Origin: Streptomyces echinatus
GTDB lineage: Bacteria > Actinomycetota > Actinomycetes > Streptomycetales > Streptomycetaceae
Direction: 5' to 3'
Length of the DNA stretch: 56,989 nucleotides
NCBI RefSeq assembly: GCF_014203595.1
Contig: NZ_JACHJK010000026.1
Span: 1 to 56,989, forward strand
The position numbers were made by a program, and so were the translations under genes. The notes beneath the pieces are model-generated. The model made no database searches. It was not told where the DNA came from and saw only the letters and a program-made list of their open reading frames with translations. Of this stretch, positions 42,359 through 51,720 are shown piece after piece. How positions within the stretch are numbered: the first letter of the stretch is position 1; every line of letters begins with the position of its first letter.

Positions 42359-43468
42359 GTGAAGCTCACCTGGATCGACGTCCGCGGGCTGAAGGACCTC
42401 ACCGCCCCCGTCATCGAGGAGGCCGTGCACGTCGGCATCGACGGGTTCGTCTCCGACGACCCGGAACTGCTGGCCACGATTCCGCCGAACAAGAGCAAGG
42501 TCGGTCTCGTACTGCCGGGCACCCCGCAGCCCGCGGCCGTGAAACTGGCGGAGATCGCCGACATCCTGGTGGTCGACCACGCCCTGGCCGGCAAGTACGA
42601 GCCCGCGTCGCCCGGCGCGGAAAAAGGCGTCTTCGTCACGGTCACCGGTGAGGAGTCGCTGAACGTCGCCTGCACGGTCGCGTCCACGGCGGCCTGGACG
42701 CTGGTGGAGTTCCAGCAGGACCCCAGCAAGATCCCGCTGGAGATCCTGCTGGGCGCCACGGACAAGGCCGAGGGCAAGCTGATCACGGTGGTCTCCGACC
42801 TGGAGGACGCCGAGATCACGCTCACCGTCCTCGAACGCGGCCCCGAGGGCGTCCTGCTGCGGCCCGACGCGGTGGGCCAGGCGACCACGCTCACCGAGAT
42901 CTGCCAGGAGGGCACCGAGCAGCTGAAGCTGGAGGAGCTGACGGTGACCAGGCTCGCCCACGTGGGCCTGGGCGACCGGGTGTGCGTCGACACCTGCTCC
43001 CACTTCAAGCAGAACGAGGGCATCCTGGTCGGCTCGCACGCCACGGGCATGATCCTCGTCAGCAGCGAGACGCACCCGCTGCCGTACATGCCGACCCGCC
43101 CGTTCCGGGTGAACGCGGCCGCCCTGCACTCCTACAGCCTCACGCCGGCGAACCGGACGCGCTACCTCGCCGAACTGCGCTCCGGATCCGAGTTGCTGGC
43201 CGTCGACACCGAGGGCAACACACGGCGCGTCGTGGTCGGCCGCATCAAGATGGAGAGCCGCCCGATGCTCCTGATCGAGGCGGAATCACCCTCCGGCGGC
43301 AAGGTGAACGTGATCGCCCAGGACGACTGGCACGTGCGGGTGCTCGGCCCCGGCGGCAGCGTCCACAACATCACCGAGCTGAAACCGGGGGACGTCATCC
43401 TCGGCTACGCGCTCACCGACCAGCGGCATGTCGGCTACCCGATCCGGGAGTTCCTGCACGAGCAGTGA
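42359..43468 (+). CDS. GriH-like 3-amino-4-hydroxybenzoate synthase (DHQ synthase II family)
   Basis: A 369-residue member of the archaeal-type 3-dehydroquinate synthase family. It begins KLTWIDVRGL and has SDLEDAEITLTVLERG, VCVDTCSHFKQNEGILVG and YMPTRPFRVNAAALHSY, as in GriH. GriH cyclises and aromatises the GriI product to 3-amino-4-hydroxybenzoic acid, a building block of grixazone, manumycins and platensimycin. The GTG at 42359 has GAGGAG eight bases ahead. Actinomycetes make dehydroquinate by the usual AroB, so a shikimate role is improbable. Confidence 0.88.
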   Translation: MKLTWIDVRGLKDLTAPVIEEAVHVGIDGFVSDDPELLATIPPNKSKVGLVLPGTPQPAAVKLAEIADILVVDHALAGKYEPASPGAEKGVFVTVTGEESLNVACTVASTAAWTLVEFQQDPSKIPLEILLGATDKAEGKLITVVSDLEDAEITLTVLERGPEGVLLRPDAVGQATTLTEICQEGTEQLKLEELTVTRLAHVGLGDRVCVDTCSHFKQNEGILVGSHATGMILVSSETHPLPYMPTRPFRVNAAALHSYSLTPANRTRYLAELRSGSELLAVDTEGNTRRVVVGRIKMESRPMLLIEAESPSGGKVNVIAQDDWHVRVLGPGGSVHNITELKPGDVILGYALTDQRHVGYPIREFLHEQ

Positions 43469-43482
43469 TCCCGCGTCTCCCC

Positions 43483-43518
43483 CCGGCCCCCACGACCGCA
43501 CCCGGTCGTGGGGGCCGG
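43483..43518. terminator. Bidirectional hairpin terminator
   Basis: CCGGCCCCCACGACCG (43483-43498) pairs perfectly with 43503-43518 around a 4-nt loop: a 16-bp stem between the convergent griH-like and XRE genes. Confidence 0.85.
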
Positions 43519-43559
43519 CACCTTTGCCCCACGCGCGACCCCGACGGCGCGTGCCGCGC

Positions 43560-44402
43560 TCACTCCACCAGCAGCGCCAGGGCGTCCTTCGTCGACTCGT
43601 CGGCCGGGAACCGGGCCAGCAGGTGGATGCGGGGGTCGTCCGCGGCGATCAGCTTGGACTGCCGCAGCGTCAGCCGGCCCGCCCTCGGATGCGTGAAGTG
43701 CTTGTGCACGGTCCGGTAGTCGGCCACCTCGTGCCGCTGCCAGAAGCGGCCGAAGTCGGGTGCGCCGGCCAGCAGGTCGGCGACGACCGCCGCGAACCGC
43801 GGGTCACCGGGCTCCTCGTCGGCACGCATGCGGAACTGGGCCAGGACCTGGCCGGCCTGGGCCTCCCAGTGCGTCATCAGCGAGCGCGCGGGCGGCCAGC
43901 CGAAGATGACCCAGAGCATGTTGCGGCGCTCGACGGGCAGTGCGTCGAAGTCCGTGAAGAGACCGGCCTCGGCCCGGTTCCAGGCCAGGACGTCCCAGTG
44001 CTGGTCGAGGAGCACCGCCGGGTTGGGTTCCAGCGCCCGCAGCATGGCGTCGAGCTGCTCGTCGGAGCCGGGACAGCCGTGCGGATCCCCCAGAGCCGGA
44101 GGCAGCTCGTCACACAGCCGGTACAGGTGCCGGATCTCCGGCGCGGACAGCCTGAGGGACCGCGAGAGAGACGCAAGAACCTGGCGGGACACCTTGATGT
44201 CGCGGCCCTGCTCCAGCCACGTGTACCAGCTGAGACTCACCCCCGAGAGCGCGGCCACCTCCTCGCGGCGCAGCCCCGGAGTGCGGCGGCGCGACGAGTC
44301 GGAGATCCCCACGTCGTCGGGGGAGAGGCGTTCGCGCCGGGAGCGCAGGAAGGCCCCGAGCGTACGGCGGCCGGAATCGCTGGAAGGTGTCGTGGCTGCC
44401 AT
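43560..44402 (-). CDS. XRE-family regulator with MmyB-type C-terminal domain
   Basis: A 280-residue regulator: N-terminal helix-turn-helix (TPGLRREEVAALSGVSLSWY, TWLEQGR) and the C-terminal MmyB-like PAS-type domain (NPAVLLDQHWDVLAWN, NMLWVIFGWPPAR). MmyB of the methylenomycin cluster and its many Streptomyces relatives activate specialised metabolism or redox genes; the C-terminal domain was found to bind a fatty acid in one homologue. Here the gene lies between the AHBA operon and the SARP gene and is divergent from the latter across 570 bp. Confidence 0.88.
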   Translation of the reverse strand: MAATTPSSDSGRRTLGAFLRSRRERLSPDDVGISDSSRRRTPGLRREEVAALSGVSLSWYTWLEQGRDIKVSRQVLASLSRSLRLSAPEIRHLYRLCDELPPALGDPHGCPGSDEQLDAMLRALEPNPAVLLDQHWDVLAWNRAEAGLFTDFDALPVERRNMLWVIFGWPPARSLMTHWEAQAGQVLAQFRMRADEEPGDPRFAAVVADLLAGAPDFGRFWQRHEVADYRTVHKHFTHPRAGRLTLRQSKLIAADDPRIHLLARFPADESTKDALALLVE

Positions 44403-44973
44403 CGGCGCAACCCTAACAGCCGGGCGTCACCCGCCCCGGTGGCGCGAGGCCACCGCACGGCGGCCTCGGCGCAGGTGTTCAACTGCCCCCCGGCGAGCAC
44501 TTGAACACGCGCCGGGGACGGGCGGGCGCACGACGGTCCGGACGCCGCCCCACCGACCGCCCTGCCCGCGGGCAGGAACGAGAAAGGACACGACTGCCGC
44601 CGCAGCACATCACCTCAGCGGAATGGGATGACATTGAGCTGCGGCTCACGCACTGGTAATTTTCGCGTACGTCTTTCCGTGGAGAAGAGACGGGAACATG
44701 CCCGGAAAGCCAGGAGACGTTCATCCGGTGACTCCCTCTCGCTGCATATGATTCGGGCCGGGCGAGCGAGCGAACCCCGAATCCATCGATCTTTCCGTCG
44801 CGTCTGCATGCGTTCGTGAGAGCGAATCCCCGGGACGCTGCCCCGATACCAGGACGCGACGGCGCTTCCTCTTCTTCTTGCTGGTGCAGATCATTCCTGC
44901 GCGGAGGCTGCCGCCCTACGGGGGGAGCCGGCCGGAAAACCGCCGGAACCGTACTCCAGGAGGCGAATCACCC
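44403..44973. promoter_or_regulatory. Long divergent region upstream of the SARP gene
   Basis: No gene seen in 570 bp. TTGAGC (44634-44639), a 17-bp spacer and TAATTT (44657-44662) form a good vegetative-type promoter toward the SARP gene, implying a leader of about 300 nt. Short frames in the leader lack ribosome sites. Confidence 0.4.
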
Positions 44974-47019
44974 ATGGCGACCGCTGGGGCGACCCTGCGC
45001 ATACAGCTCCTGGGACCGGTGCGCGCGTGGCGCAACGGGACGGAGGTGGCGCTGGGCCCGCCCAAACAGCGGGCCGTCCTCGCCCTGCTCGCGAGCCGCG
45101 CCGGTGACGTCGTGGGTGTCGAGAACGTCGCGGACGCCGTATGGGGCAGTGTCCTGCCGCGAACGGCCTCGAACGGCGTGCACACATACGTCGCCGGCCT
45201 GCGCCGCGCGCTGGAGCCCGGCCGCGGCCGGAGAGCCGCCGGCGCGGTGCTCAGCTCTCAGTCCGGCGGCTACTGCTTGCGGACGGACCCCGCGGACGTG
45301 GACGCCACCTGCTTCGTCCAGCACCTCGGCGAAGCGCGCAGGTCACGGGGCAAGGTCCCCGCCGAGACCACCCTGCGGTGGTACGAGAAGGCCCTGTCGC
45401 TCTGGCAGGGCGAGGCGCTCCACTCGGTTCCCGGGCCCTTCGCCGTGCTGGAACGCGACCGGCTGCGGGACCTGCGGCTGACGGCCGTCGAGGAATGGGC
45501 CGCCGCCATGCTGGCGGTGGGCCGGCACGCCGAGCTGGTCACCGAACTGACCGGCGCGGTGGCCGAGGAGCCGCTGCGCGAGAAGCTGCGCTGGCTCCTG
45601 ATCGCAGCGCTGTACCGAGGAGGCCGGCAGGCCCACGCCCTGCGGGTGTACGAGGAGACCCGGGAGCTGCTGCGCCGGGACCTGGGCATCGAGCCGGGAG
45701 CCGACCTGCGCCACCTCTACCAGCAGATCCTGTCCGGACGCCCGGAGCCCGGCGCGGACACCGGCCCCCTGCTGCTCACCAGCCGCCGGGCGACGCCCCA
45801 GGGCACGCCCAGGCCGGCCCAGCTCCCGCCCCTGGCCCGGGGTTTTTTGGGCAGGACCGCAGAACTGGCCTGGCTCGAGAACCTGGTCACCGGCGAGAGC
45901 GGCGGCGGCACGACACCCGTGGCGGTGGTCGACGGACCGGCCGGCGTGGGCAAGTCCGCGTTTGTCCTGCGGCTGGCGCACCGGCTCGCCGGCCACTTCC
46001 CCGACGGCCAGTTGTACGTGGACCTGCGCGGCACCGGACCGGAGGGCCGCACGGTCAGCGCCGCGGACGCCCTGGAGCAACTGCTGGGCGGCCTGGGCGT
46101 GGACGGCACACGGATACCGCCGGACCCGGCCGCCCGGGCCGCCCTGTACCGCAGCCTGCTGCACGGCCGGAAGATGCTGGTGGTGCTCGACGACGCGTAC
46201 AGCCCCGGCCAGCTGCGCCCGTTGATACCCCAGGGCCCCTCCTGCGTCCTGGCCACGAGCCGGCAGCGCCTCAGCGGGCTCGCCGCGCGCGACGGGGCGC
46301 ACCTGGTCACGATCGGCCCGCTGGCCGACGAGGAGTCGGCACGACTCCTGACCGACCTCAGCGGGGGCCGGCTCCACGGGCAGGGCCCGGCCACCGCCGG
46401 CCTGGTGGCCCGGTGCGGCGGGCTGCCGCTGGCGTTGCGCATCGTCGCGGAGCGCCTCGCCGCCAACCCCGGTGTGCCACTGAACGCACTGATCGAGCCC
46501 TACGCGGCCGGGCGCGGCCGGCTCGACTGGCTCACGGTGAAGGGTGACGCGGCGGCCAGCATGCGCGGCGCCTTCGACGCGTCGTACCAGGCGCTGCCCG
46601 CGGACGCGGCGCGGATGTTCCGTCACCTGGGCCTGTACGACGGACCGGTGACCGAGGAGATCGCCGCGACACTCGCGGGGACGGACCGGGCCACCGCCCG
46701 CCGGCTCCTCTCGGTCCTGTCCGCCCACCATCTGCTGGAGGAGGGGCCGGGCCACCGGTACCGCTTCCACACCCTCATGGGCATCTACGCCGCCGAGTGC
46801 GCGGAGCACGAGCCGCCGGCCCGCCGCCAGGAGGCCCTCGACCGGCTGAGCTGGCTGCCGCCGCCCGAGCCGTCACGTCCCGGCCCCGCCGGCACATCGA
46901 CGACCAGGGCCGAACCCGGCACGGTCACACTCGGGGAGAGCCGTCCCGAGGGGCCGGGAACCCGGACCTGCCGGATGCCCGGCCAGCGGCGCACACTGAG
47001 CGGCCGGCCGGGGCGGTGA
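44974..47019 (+). CDS. SARP-family transcriptional activator (AfsR-like, no TPR tail)
   Basis: A 681-residue pathway regulator. Residues 1-95 form the OmpR-like winged helix (LRIQLLGPVRAWRNG, GPPKQRAVLALLA, NGVHTYVAGLRRAL); 100-250 is the bacterial transcriptional activation domain (ELLRRDLGIEPGADLRHLYQ). An NB-ARC ATPase follows (Walker A GPAGVGKSAF near residue 320; Walker B MLVVLDDAYSP). AfsR (about 990 residues) ends in TPR repeats; this protein stops after the ATPase with a Pro/Arg-rich tail. SARPs bind heptamer repeats at -35 regions of cluster promoters. AGGAGGCGAATCACCC precedes the ATG. It is the best candidate for the cluster-specific activator. Confidence 0.9.
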   Translation: MATAGATLRIQLLGPVRAWRNGTEVALGPPKQRAVLALLASRAGDVVGVENVADAVWGSVLPRTASNGVHTYVAGLRRALEPGRGRRAAGAVLSSQSGGYCLRTDPADVDATCFVQHLGEARRSRGKVPAETTLRWYEKALSLWQGEALHSVPGPFAVLERDRLRDLRLTAVEEWAAAMLAVGRHAELVTELTGAVAEEPLREKLRWLLIAALYRGGRQAHALRVYEETRELLRRDLGIEPGADLRHLYQQILSGRPEPGADTGPLLLTSRRATPQGTPRPAQLPPLARGFLGRTAELAWLENLVTGESGGGTTPVAVVDGPAGVGKSAFVLRLAHRLAGHFPDGQLYVDLRGTGPEGRTVSAADALEQLLGGLGVDGTRIPPDPAARAALYRSLLHGRKMLVVLDDAYSPGQLRPLIPQGPSCVLATSRQRLSGLAARDGAHLVTIGPLADEESARLLTDLSGGRLHGQGPATAGLVARCGGLPLALRIVAERLAANPGVPLNALIEPYAAGRGRLDWLTVKGDAAASMRGAFDASYQALPADAARMFRHLGLYDGPVTEEIAATLAGTDRATARRLLSVLSAHHLLEEGPGHRYRFHTLMGIYAAECAEHEPPARRQEALDRLSWLPPPEPSRPGPAGTSTTRAEPGTVTLGESRPEGPGTRTCRMPGQRRTLSGRPGR

Positions 47020-47291
47020 CGGCCGGGACGCGCGCACGGCCCGCGCCGTCTTGTCCGGGCACGCCCCGCCGGGGCCGTCCCCGGACCGGTCACCGGCGGA
47101 CGCGGCCCCACGGCGCCGGCCGAACGGCAGCCCTCGGCAGCAGGACTCCGCACGACGCACCGGACCAGCCGCCCGCCGGCCACCCGGCCGCAACTCCTCG
47201 GCCGGACACCTCGCCCACGGGGCCGTGTCCGGCGAACCCACACGCCGCCCCCGGCCCGCCCCGGACCGCCGGCCACCTCACGGAGGAACCC

Positions 47292-47744
47292 ATGGACCCC
47301 AGGCACGGCCTCGGACCCCAACGCGCCTCCACCACCAGACTGTTCGTCCCGGTGCACAGGCGCAGGCACGTCCACCTCATCAGGCTCTTCCGGACTCCGC
47401 CGGGCGGCCGCACCGTCGTCGGCTTCACCTCGCGGGCCCGGCTGGCCATCGAACTGGGCGACGACCAGGCCTGCGTCGAACTCGCCGAGCCGATACTGCG
47501 GGCGCTGGCCGAACCGCTGGGAGTGACCCGCCTGACCGTCGATCCGCACCTGGTGGCGGCGCCGGTTTCGAGGGAGACCGTCCTGTCCTTCTCCCCGGAC
47601 CGGCTGCCACGGGAAGCCCAGGCAGTGCCCCGCCAGGCAGCGGTCGCTCCCGTGGCGCACGGCGCGCGGAGCGAGGTCAGTCCACGGCGTCGCGCATCCG
47701 GCCCAGGATCTCCCGCAGAAGAGTGGCAGACGTACCGAAGTTGA
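47292..47744 (+). CDS. Small SAV_915-like protein of unknown function
   Basis: A 150-residue protein with a conserved core: TTRLFVPVHRR, FRTPPGGRTVVGFTS, ALAEPLGVTRLTVDP. I recognise this as the Streptomyces 'SAV_915 family', short cytosolic proteins often beside regulators, with no known role. The last 50 residues are low-complexity. The ATG has GGAGGAACCC ahead. Its 3' end overlaps the convergent MalY-type gene by 68 bp, so the true stop region may be non-conserved. Confidence 0.6.
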   Translation: MDPRHGLGPQRASTTRLFVPVHRRRHVHLIRLFRTPPGGRTVVGFTSRARLAIELGDDQACVELAEPILRALAEPLGVTRLTVDPHLVAAPVSRETVLSFSPDRLPREAQAVPRQAAVAPVAHGARSEVSPRRRASGPGSPAEEWQTYRS

Positions 47745-48876
47745 GCCGGACGAAGCCCTCGCCGCCAGGTCCGAAGGAGCGGCCGTCGTTCAGCAGAACC
47801 CGGGCCTTCTCCAGGAAGAACGTGGCCGGGTCGGTGGGGAGATCCAGCGACCGGCAGTCCAGCCAGGCCAGGAAGGAGCCCTCCGGGACGGTGTACCCGA
47901 TGCCGTCGGGCAGCTCCGCCCGCACCAGCTCCGCGTTCCGCTCCAGCACCCGCCGCAGCTGCGCCAGCCAGGAATCGCCCTCCCGCCAGGCCGCCAGGGT
48001 GGCGGCCACACCGAAGGTGTTGGGCTCTCCGTACAGATGGGTGGGGGACGCCAGCGCCGCGCGCACCTCGGCCGCACCGACATGGGCGACGGCGCAGCGC
48101 ACCCCCGGCACGTTGAACGCCTTGGTCGCCGAGGTCAACGTCACCGTCCGCGCCGCCACCTCGGGCGAGAGGGAGGCGAAGGGGACGTGCCGGTGAGAGC
48201 GGTGCACGAGGTCGGCGTGGATCTCGTCGGAAATCACCAGCAGGTCGTGCCGGCAGGCGAGTTCGGCCAGCGTCTCCAGCTCGTCCCGGCGCAGCACACG
48301 CCCTGTCGGATTGTGCGGATTGACCAGCAGCAGCACCCGGCAGCCGCCGTCGGCCAGCTCGCCCTCGAGCCGGCCGGCGTCGAAGACCCATGCTCCGTCG
48401 CGCCGGACGTACGGGACGGGGCGCAGGCGCCGCTCCATGCCGGTCACCGTGGCCAGGAAGGGCGGATACGCCGGGGTGTGCACGGCGACGCCGTCGCCCG
48501 GCCGGGTGGCGACCGCCAGAACGGCCTGGAGGCCCTGGTTGATGTCGGTGAACTCCCGTACATGACCGGGGTCGAGCACCCAGCCGTGGCACTCGCGCAT
48601 GCGCTCGGCGAACGCCGTCCGCAGCGGGATCTCCTCGGGGCGCCCGTCCCACGCGGGATACCCCAGGTCCTCCTGCACACACCGCAGGAGCGCCTCCCGT
48701 ACGGCAGGGGCCGGCGGGAAATCCATCTCCGCGATCCACGCCGCGAGCACACCTGGTGCGGCCCGGTTCCACTTCACGCCCGGGCGGCGGGTCAACGATG
48801 AGAGCTCGACGTCCTCGAACACGGCCTTCTCTTTTCCTGTCCGCAATCGTCCCTCCAGCCGTTCCCGGACCGTCAC
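47677..48876 (-). CDS. MalY/PatB-type PLP C-S lyase or aminotransferase
   Basis: A 399-residue fold-type I PLP enzyme. LLLVNPHNPTGRV, the Asp loop VISDEIHADLV and the PLP lysine in SATKAFNVPG are those of the MalY/PatB group (cystathionine beta-lyases and aminotransferases). It starts with a GTG behind CCAGGAG. Typical reaction is beta-elimination from a cysteine S-conjugate. In a biosynthetic cluster it may release a thiol or detoxify an adduct, or be an aminotransferase; nothing nearby settles this. Divergent from an MFS exporter. Confidence 0.85.
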   Translation of the reverse strand: MTVRERLEGRLRTGKEKAVFEDVELSSLTRRPGVKWNRAAPGVLAAWIAEMDFPPAPAVREALLRCVQEDLGYPAWDGRPEEIPLRTAFAERMRECHGWVLDPGHVREFTDINQGLQAVLAVATRPGDGVAVHTPAYPPFLATVTGMERRLRPVPYVRRDGAWVFDAGRLEGELADGGCRVLLLVNPHNPTGRVLRRDELETLAELACRHDLLVISDEIHADLVHRSHRHVPFASLSPEVAARTVTLTSATKAFNVPGVRCAVAHVGAAEVRAALASPTHLYGEPNTFGVAATLAAWREGDSWLAQLRRVLERNAELVRAELPDGIGYTVPEGSFLAWLDCRSLDLPTDPATFFLEKARVLLNDGRSFGPGGEGFVRLNFGTSATLLREILGRMRDAVD

Positions 48877-49055
48877 CGACGAACTCCTGGAATGACGCCC
48901 GTCAAGTTCCGGATCAACATATCCCGGCAGCCCCCGGCTCCCGCCACTTCGAGAGGGGGAGCGCTGATGCTATGAGTTTTTGTCTCCTGGCTCTCCTCAC
49001 GCGCCCGTCCGAGGCTGGAGCGACCAGCATTCGCGCTTCGCAGAGAGGCCCCCAG

Positions 49056-50285
49056 ATGTCCCAGGACACCCGGCTCGGCAAGGCCGGTCCCGAACCGCCA
49101 CGGAGCGTGCAGGCCGGCTCGACACCGCGTCCGCCGGAGGCCGGGCGTGTGCCGCCGGTCCTCAGAGTGGCCTGTTTCCTCAGCAACTTCGACCGGTTCG
49201 CGATCACCCCCCTGCTGGTGGCCGTCGCCGCCGGATTCGACGTACGACTCGACGAGGTCGTGCTGGTCGCGAGCGGCTACTTCTTCGCCTACGGGTGCGT
49301 CCAGCCGGTGTGGGGCATGCTGTCCGACCGGTACGGGCGCATGCGCGTCATCCGTTTCTCGCTCGCCGCCGCAGCGGTGTGCGGGCTGGCTTCCGCGGCC
49401 GCCCCGACGCTGACCGTGCTGGTGGTCCTGCGGATCGCCACCGGGGCCTTCTTCGGGGCCGTCGTACCCACCTCCCTGACGTATGTCGGGGACACCGTCT
49501 CCCCCGCGGTGCGCCAGCGAGCCCTGTCGGATCTGCAGGTGGCTCTCGCCATCGGCACCGCGGCCGCCACCCTGGTCGCCGGCGGGGTGTCCGAACTGCT
49601 CAGCTGGCGCGCGATGCTCGCCCTCTCCGCGGTGCTGGCGGCGGTCACGGTGTTCGCCACGCGCGGCCTGACGGAGTCCCAGTCCGCGACCACCCTGCGC
49701 CGCCCCACCGAGCAGCTCGGCTCGGTGCTGCGGCTGAGGTGGTCCTGGGTGGTCATGGGCTTCGGCCTCGTCGAGGGAGCGGTGCTGCTCGGCTGCTTCA
49801 CCTTCCTCGCCCCGGCGCTCCAGGACCATGGGGTCGGCACGATGGGCGCGGGCGGGGTGACCGCCCTCTACGGCGCCGGCACCCTGGCCTTCTCACGGCT
49901 GCTCAAGCTGGTGGCGACGCGCCCGCCATGGACGCTGCTGGCCGCGGGCGGCGTGATGATGGCGGGGGGCTTCCTGACCGCGTCCCTGAGCCTGTCCGTG
50001 GCGGGCATCGGGGCGGCCGCGATCCTCCTGGGAGGCGGCTGGTCCTTCTTCCACTCCTCACTGCAGACCTGGGCCACCACCTTGGTGCCCGCGGCCCGCG
50101 GCACCGCCGTCGCACTGTTCGTGTCCGCCCTGTTCGTCGGCAGCTCGATCGGCTCGGGACTCGGCGGCCCGCTCACCGAGCACGGCCACTACCAGGAGCT
50201 GTTCGCCCTCGCGGCCGTCACCGCGGTGCCCCTGACCGTGCTCGCCGCCTGGCTGCGCACCCGGTACACCCCTACCGACTCCTGA
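49056..50285 (+). CDS. MFS transporter (12-TM)
   Basis: A 409-residue major facilitator. LSNFDRFAITPLLVAVAAGF starts TM1 and GMLSDRYGRMRVIRFSLAA is motif A; about 12 hydrophobic segments. The first 35 residues are Pro/Arg-rich and cytosolic. ATG behind GAGAGG. Probably a drug/metabolite exporter, third MFS gene of the region. Its end overlaps the convergent NCS1 permease by 14 bp. Confidence 0.85.
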   Translation: MSQDTRLGKAGPEPPRSVQAGSTPRPPEAGRVPPVLRVACFLSNFDRFAITPLLVAVAAGFDVRLDEVVLVASGYFFAYGCVQPVWGMLSDRYGRMRVIRFSLAAAAVCGLASAAAPTLTVLVVLRIATGAFFGAVVPTSLTYVGDTVSPAVRQRALSDLQVALAIGTAAATLVAGGVSELLSWRAMLALSAVLAAVTVFATRGLTESQSATTLRRPTEQLGSVLRLRWSWVVMGFGLVEGAVLLGCFTFLAPALQDHGVGTMGAGGVTALYGAGTLAFSRLLKLVATRPPWTLLAAGGVMMAGGFLTASLSLSVAGIGAAAILLGGGWSFFHSSLQTWATTLVPAARGTAVALFVSALFVGSSIGSGLGGPLTEHGHYQELFALAAVTAVPLTVLAAWLRTRYTPTDS

Positions 50286-51720
50286 GCTCGGCGGGGGCCG
50301 GCACACCGGACCCCAGGGCGTCGTCCTTCCCCCGGGGACGGCGCCCTGGCCCCCGGCGGGCGAGCAGCCCGTACATGAGCGCCGGCAACGCCAGGCCGAC
50401 GATCCACGAGACGTCGGCGCCGCCGAGCCGGGCGACCAGCGGTCCGGTGTACAGCTCGGTGGACAGGAACGGCAGCTGGACGAGGATGCCGGCCGCGTAG
50501 GTCGTCAGCGCCCGCACGTTCCAGGCGCCGTAGCGGCCGCCGGGGTCGGCCAGCGCCTCGATGTCGTACCCCTCCTTGGACAGCAGATAGAAATCGACCA
50601 GATTGATCGCGCTCCACGGGGTGAAGAAAGTCAGAAGACACAGCAGAAAGGTCGAGAAGGACTCCAGGAAGTTCCCCCGGCCGAGCAGTGCGAGCGTTGT
50701 TCCCGCGAGCATGATGCCGCCGACGTAAAGACTTCGGGCAAGAGGACCCACCGGACGGATCCGCCGGAATCCGCTGACCCCGGTGACGATGGACATGAAA
50801 CCGCCGTAGGTGTTCAGTACATTGACGGTCAACTTCCCGAAGGCGATGGCGAAATACAGCAACAGCGTGATGGCCGCCGAGCCCCCCATGCCGACGATGT
50901 TCCCGACCTCGTCGCCCTCCCCGCCGCCGTGCCAGGCCGCCGCGAGCGCCCCGAAACCCATCGACCACTGCGCGCCGAGCACACTGCCGCCCATCGTCGC
51001 CCCGAACACCGCGCCCGGCCGGGTGTCGCGCGGCAGATAGCGGGAGGAGTCCGCGACGTACGGGCCGAACCCCAGCTGCCACGAGGCGGAGAGGGACATC
51101 GCGAGCAGGAAGAGCGGTGCCGAGAAGTGGTGCTCCCCGAGGATCACTCCCAGCGGCGCGCTCCGCACCAGCTGAACGCCCAGGTAGACAAAGGCGAGGG
51201 CGCCGACCGCCGCCGCGAGCCTGCCGACTCGGTGGATCAGCCGGTAGCCGACCGCGGCCGTCACCGCGGTGGCGAGCGCGAAGACCACGATCCCGGCGGT
51301 CTCACCCGTGTGCGCGAGATGCCCCACGGCCTGCCCGGCGAGCACACTGCCGCTCGCGAAGAATCCGATGTACATCACGATCGAGCAGACCAGCGGGACC
51401 GCCGCCCCCCGCACCCCGAACTGGGCCCGGGAGGAGATCATTTGCGGCAGTCCGAGCCGCGGGCCCTGCGCGGCGTGCAGGGCCATGACCGCTCCGCCCA
51501 GAAGATTCCCGGCCAGAAGCGCCACCACGGACCACAGCGCGTCGAGCCCGAACACCACAGCGAGCGATCCGGTGACCACCGCGCTGATTTGCAGATTGGC
51601 GGCGAACCACAGAGCGAACAGACTGGAAGGTCTGCCGTGCCGCTCGCCGGCCGGGACGAAATCGATGGAATGCCGTTCGACGAGTCCACCCCGGGCCCTT
51701 ACGCATCTGTCCTTCGGCAT
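50272..51720 (-). CDS. NCS1-family cytosine/purine permease-like transporter
   Basis: A 482-residue membrane protein with about 12 segments. LFALWFAANLQISAVVTGSL (TM1), ADSSRYLPRDTRPG and TFFTPWSAINLVDFYLL are hallmarks of nucleobase:cation symporters. Members import cytosine, purines, thiamine or hydantoins. GGAGTTTTC precedes the ATG at 51720. No nucleobase catabolic gene is nearby, so the substrate is unknown. Confidence 0.87.
   Translation of the reverse strand: MPKDRCVRARGGLVERHSIDFVPAGERHGRPSSLFALWFAANLQISAVVTGSLAVVFGLDALWSVVALLAGNLLGGAVMALHAAQGPRLGLPQMISSRAQFGVRGAAVPLVCSIVMYIGFFASGSVLAGQAVGHLAHTGETAGIVVFALATAVTAAVGYRLIHRVGRLAAAVGALAFVYLGVQLVRSAPLGVILGEHHFSAPLFLLAMSLSASWQLGFGPYVADSSRYLPRDTRPGAVFGATMGGSVLGAQWSMGFGALAAAWHGGGEGDEVGNIVGMGGSAAITLLLYFAIAFGKLTVNVLNTYGGFMSIVTGVSGFRRIRPVGPLARSLYVGGIMLAGTTLALLGRGNFLESFSTFLLCLLTFFTPWSAINLVDFYLLSKEGYDIEALADPGGRYGAWNVRALTTYAAGILVQLPFLSTELYTGPLVARLGGADVSWIVGLALPALMYGLLARRGPGRRPRGKDDALGSGVPAPAELRSR

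Noticed and set aside
41467..43468. Reading the GriI/GriH-like pair as a shikimate-pathway (AroA'/dehydroquinate synthase II) route
   Set aside because: That route is archaeal; in Streptomyces clusters the same pair makes 3-amino-4-hydroxybenzoate, and an NRPS operon is adjacent.
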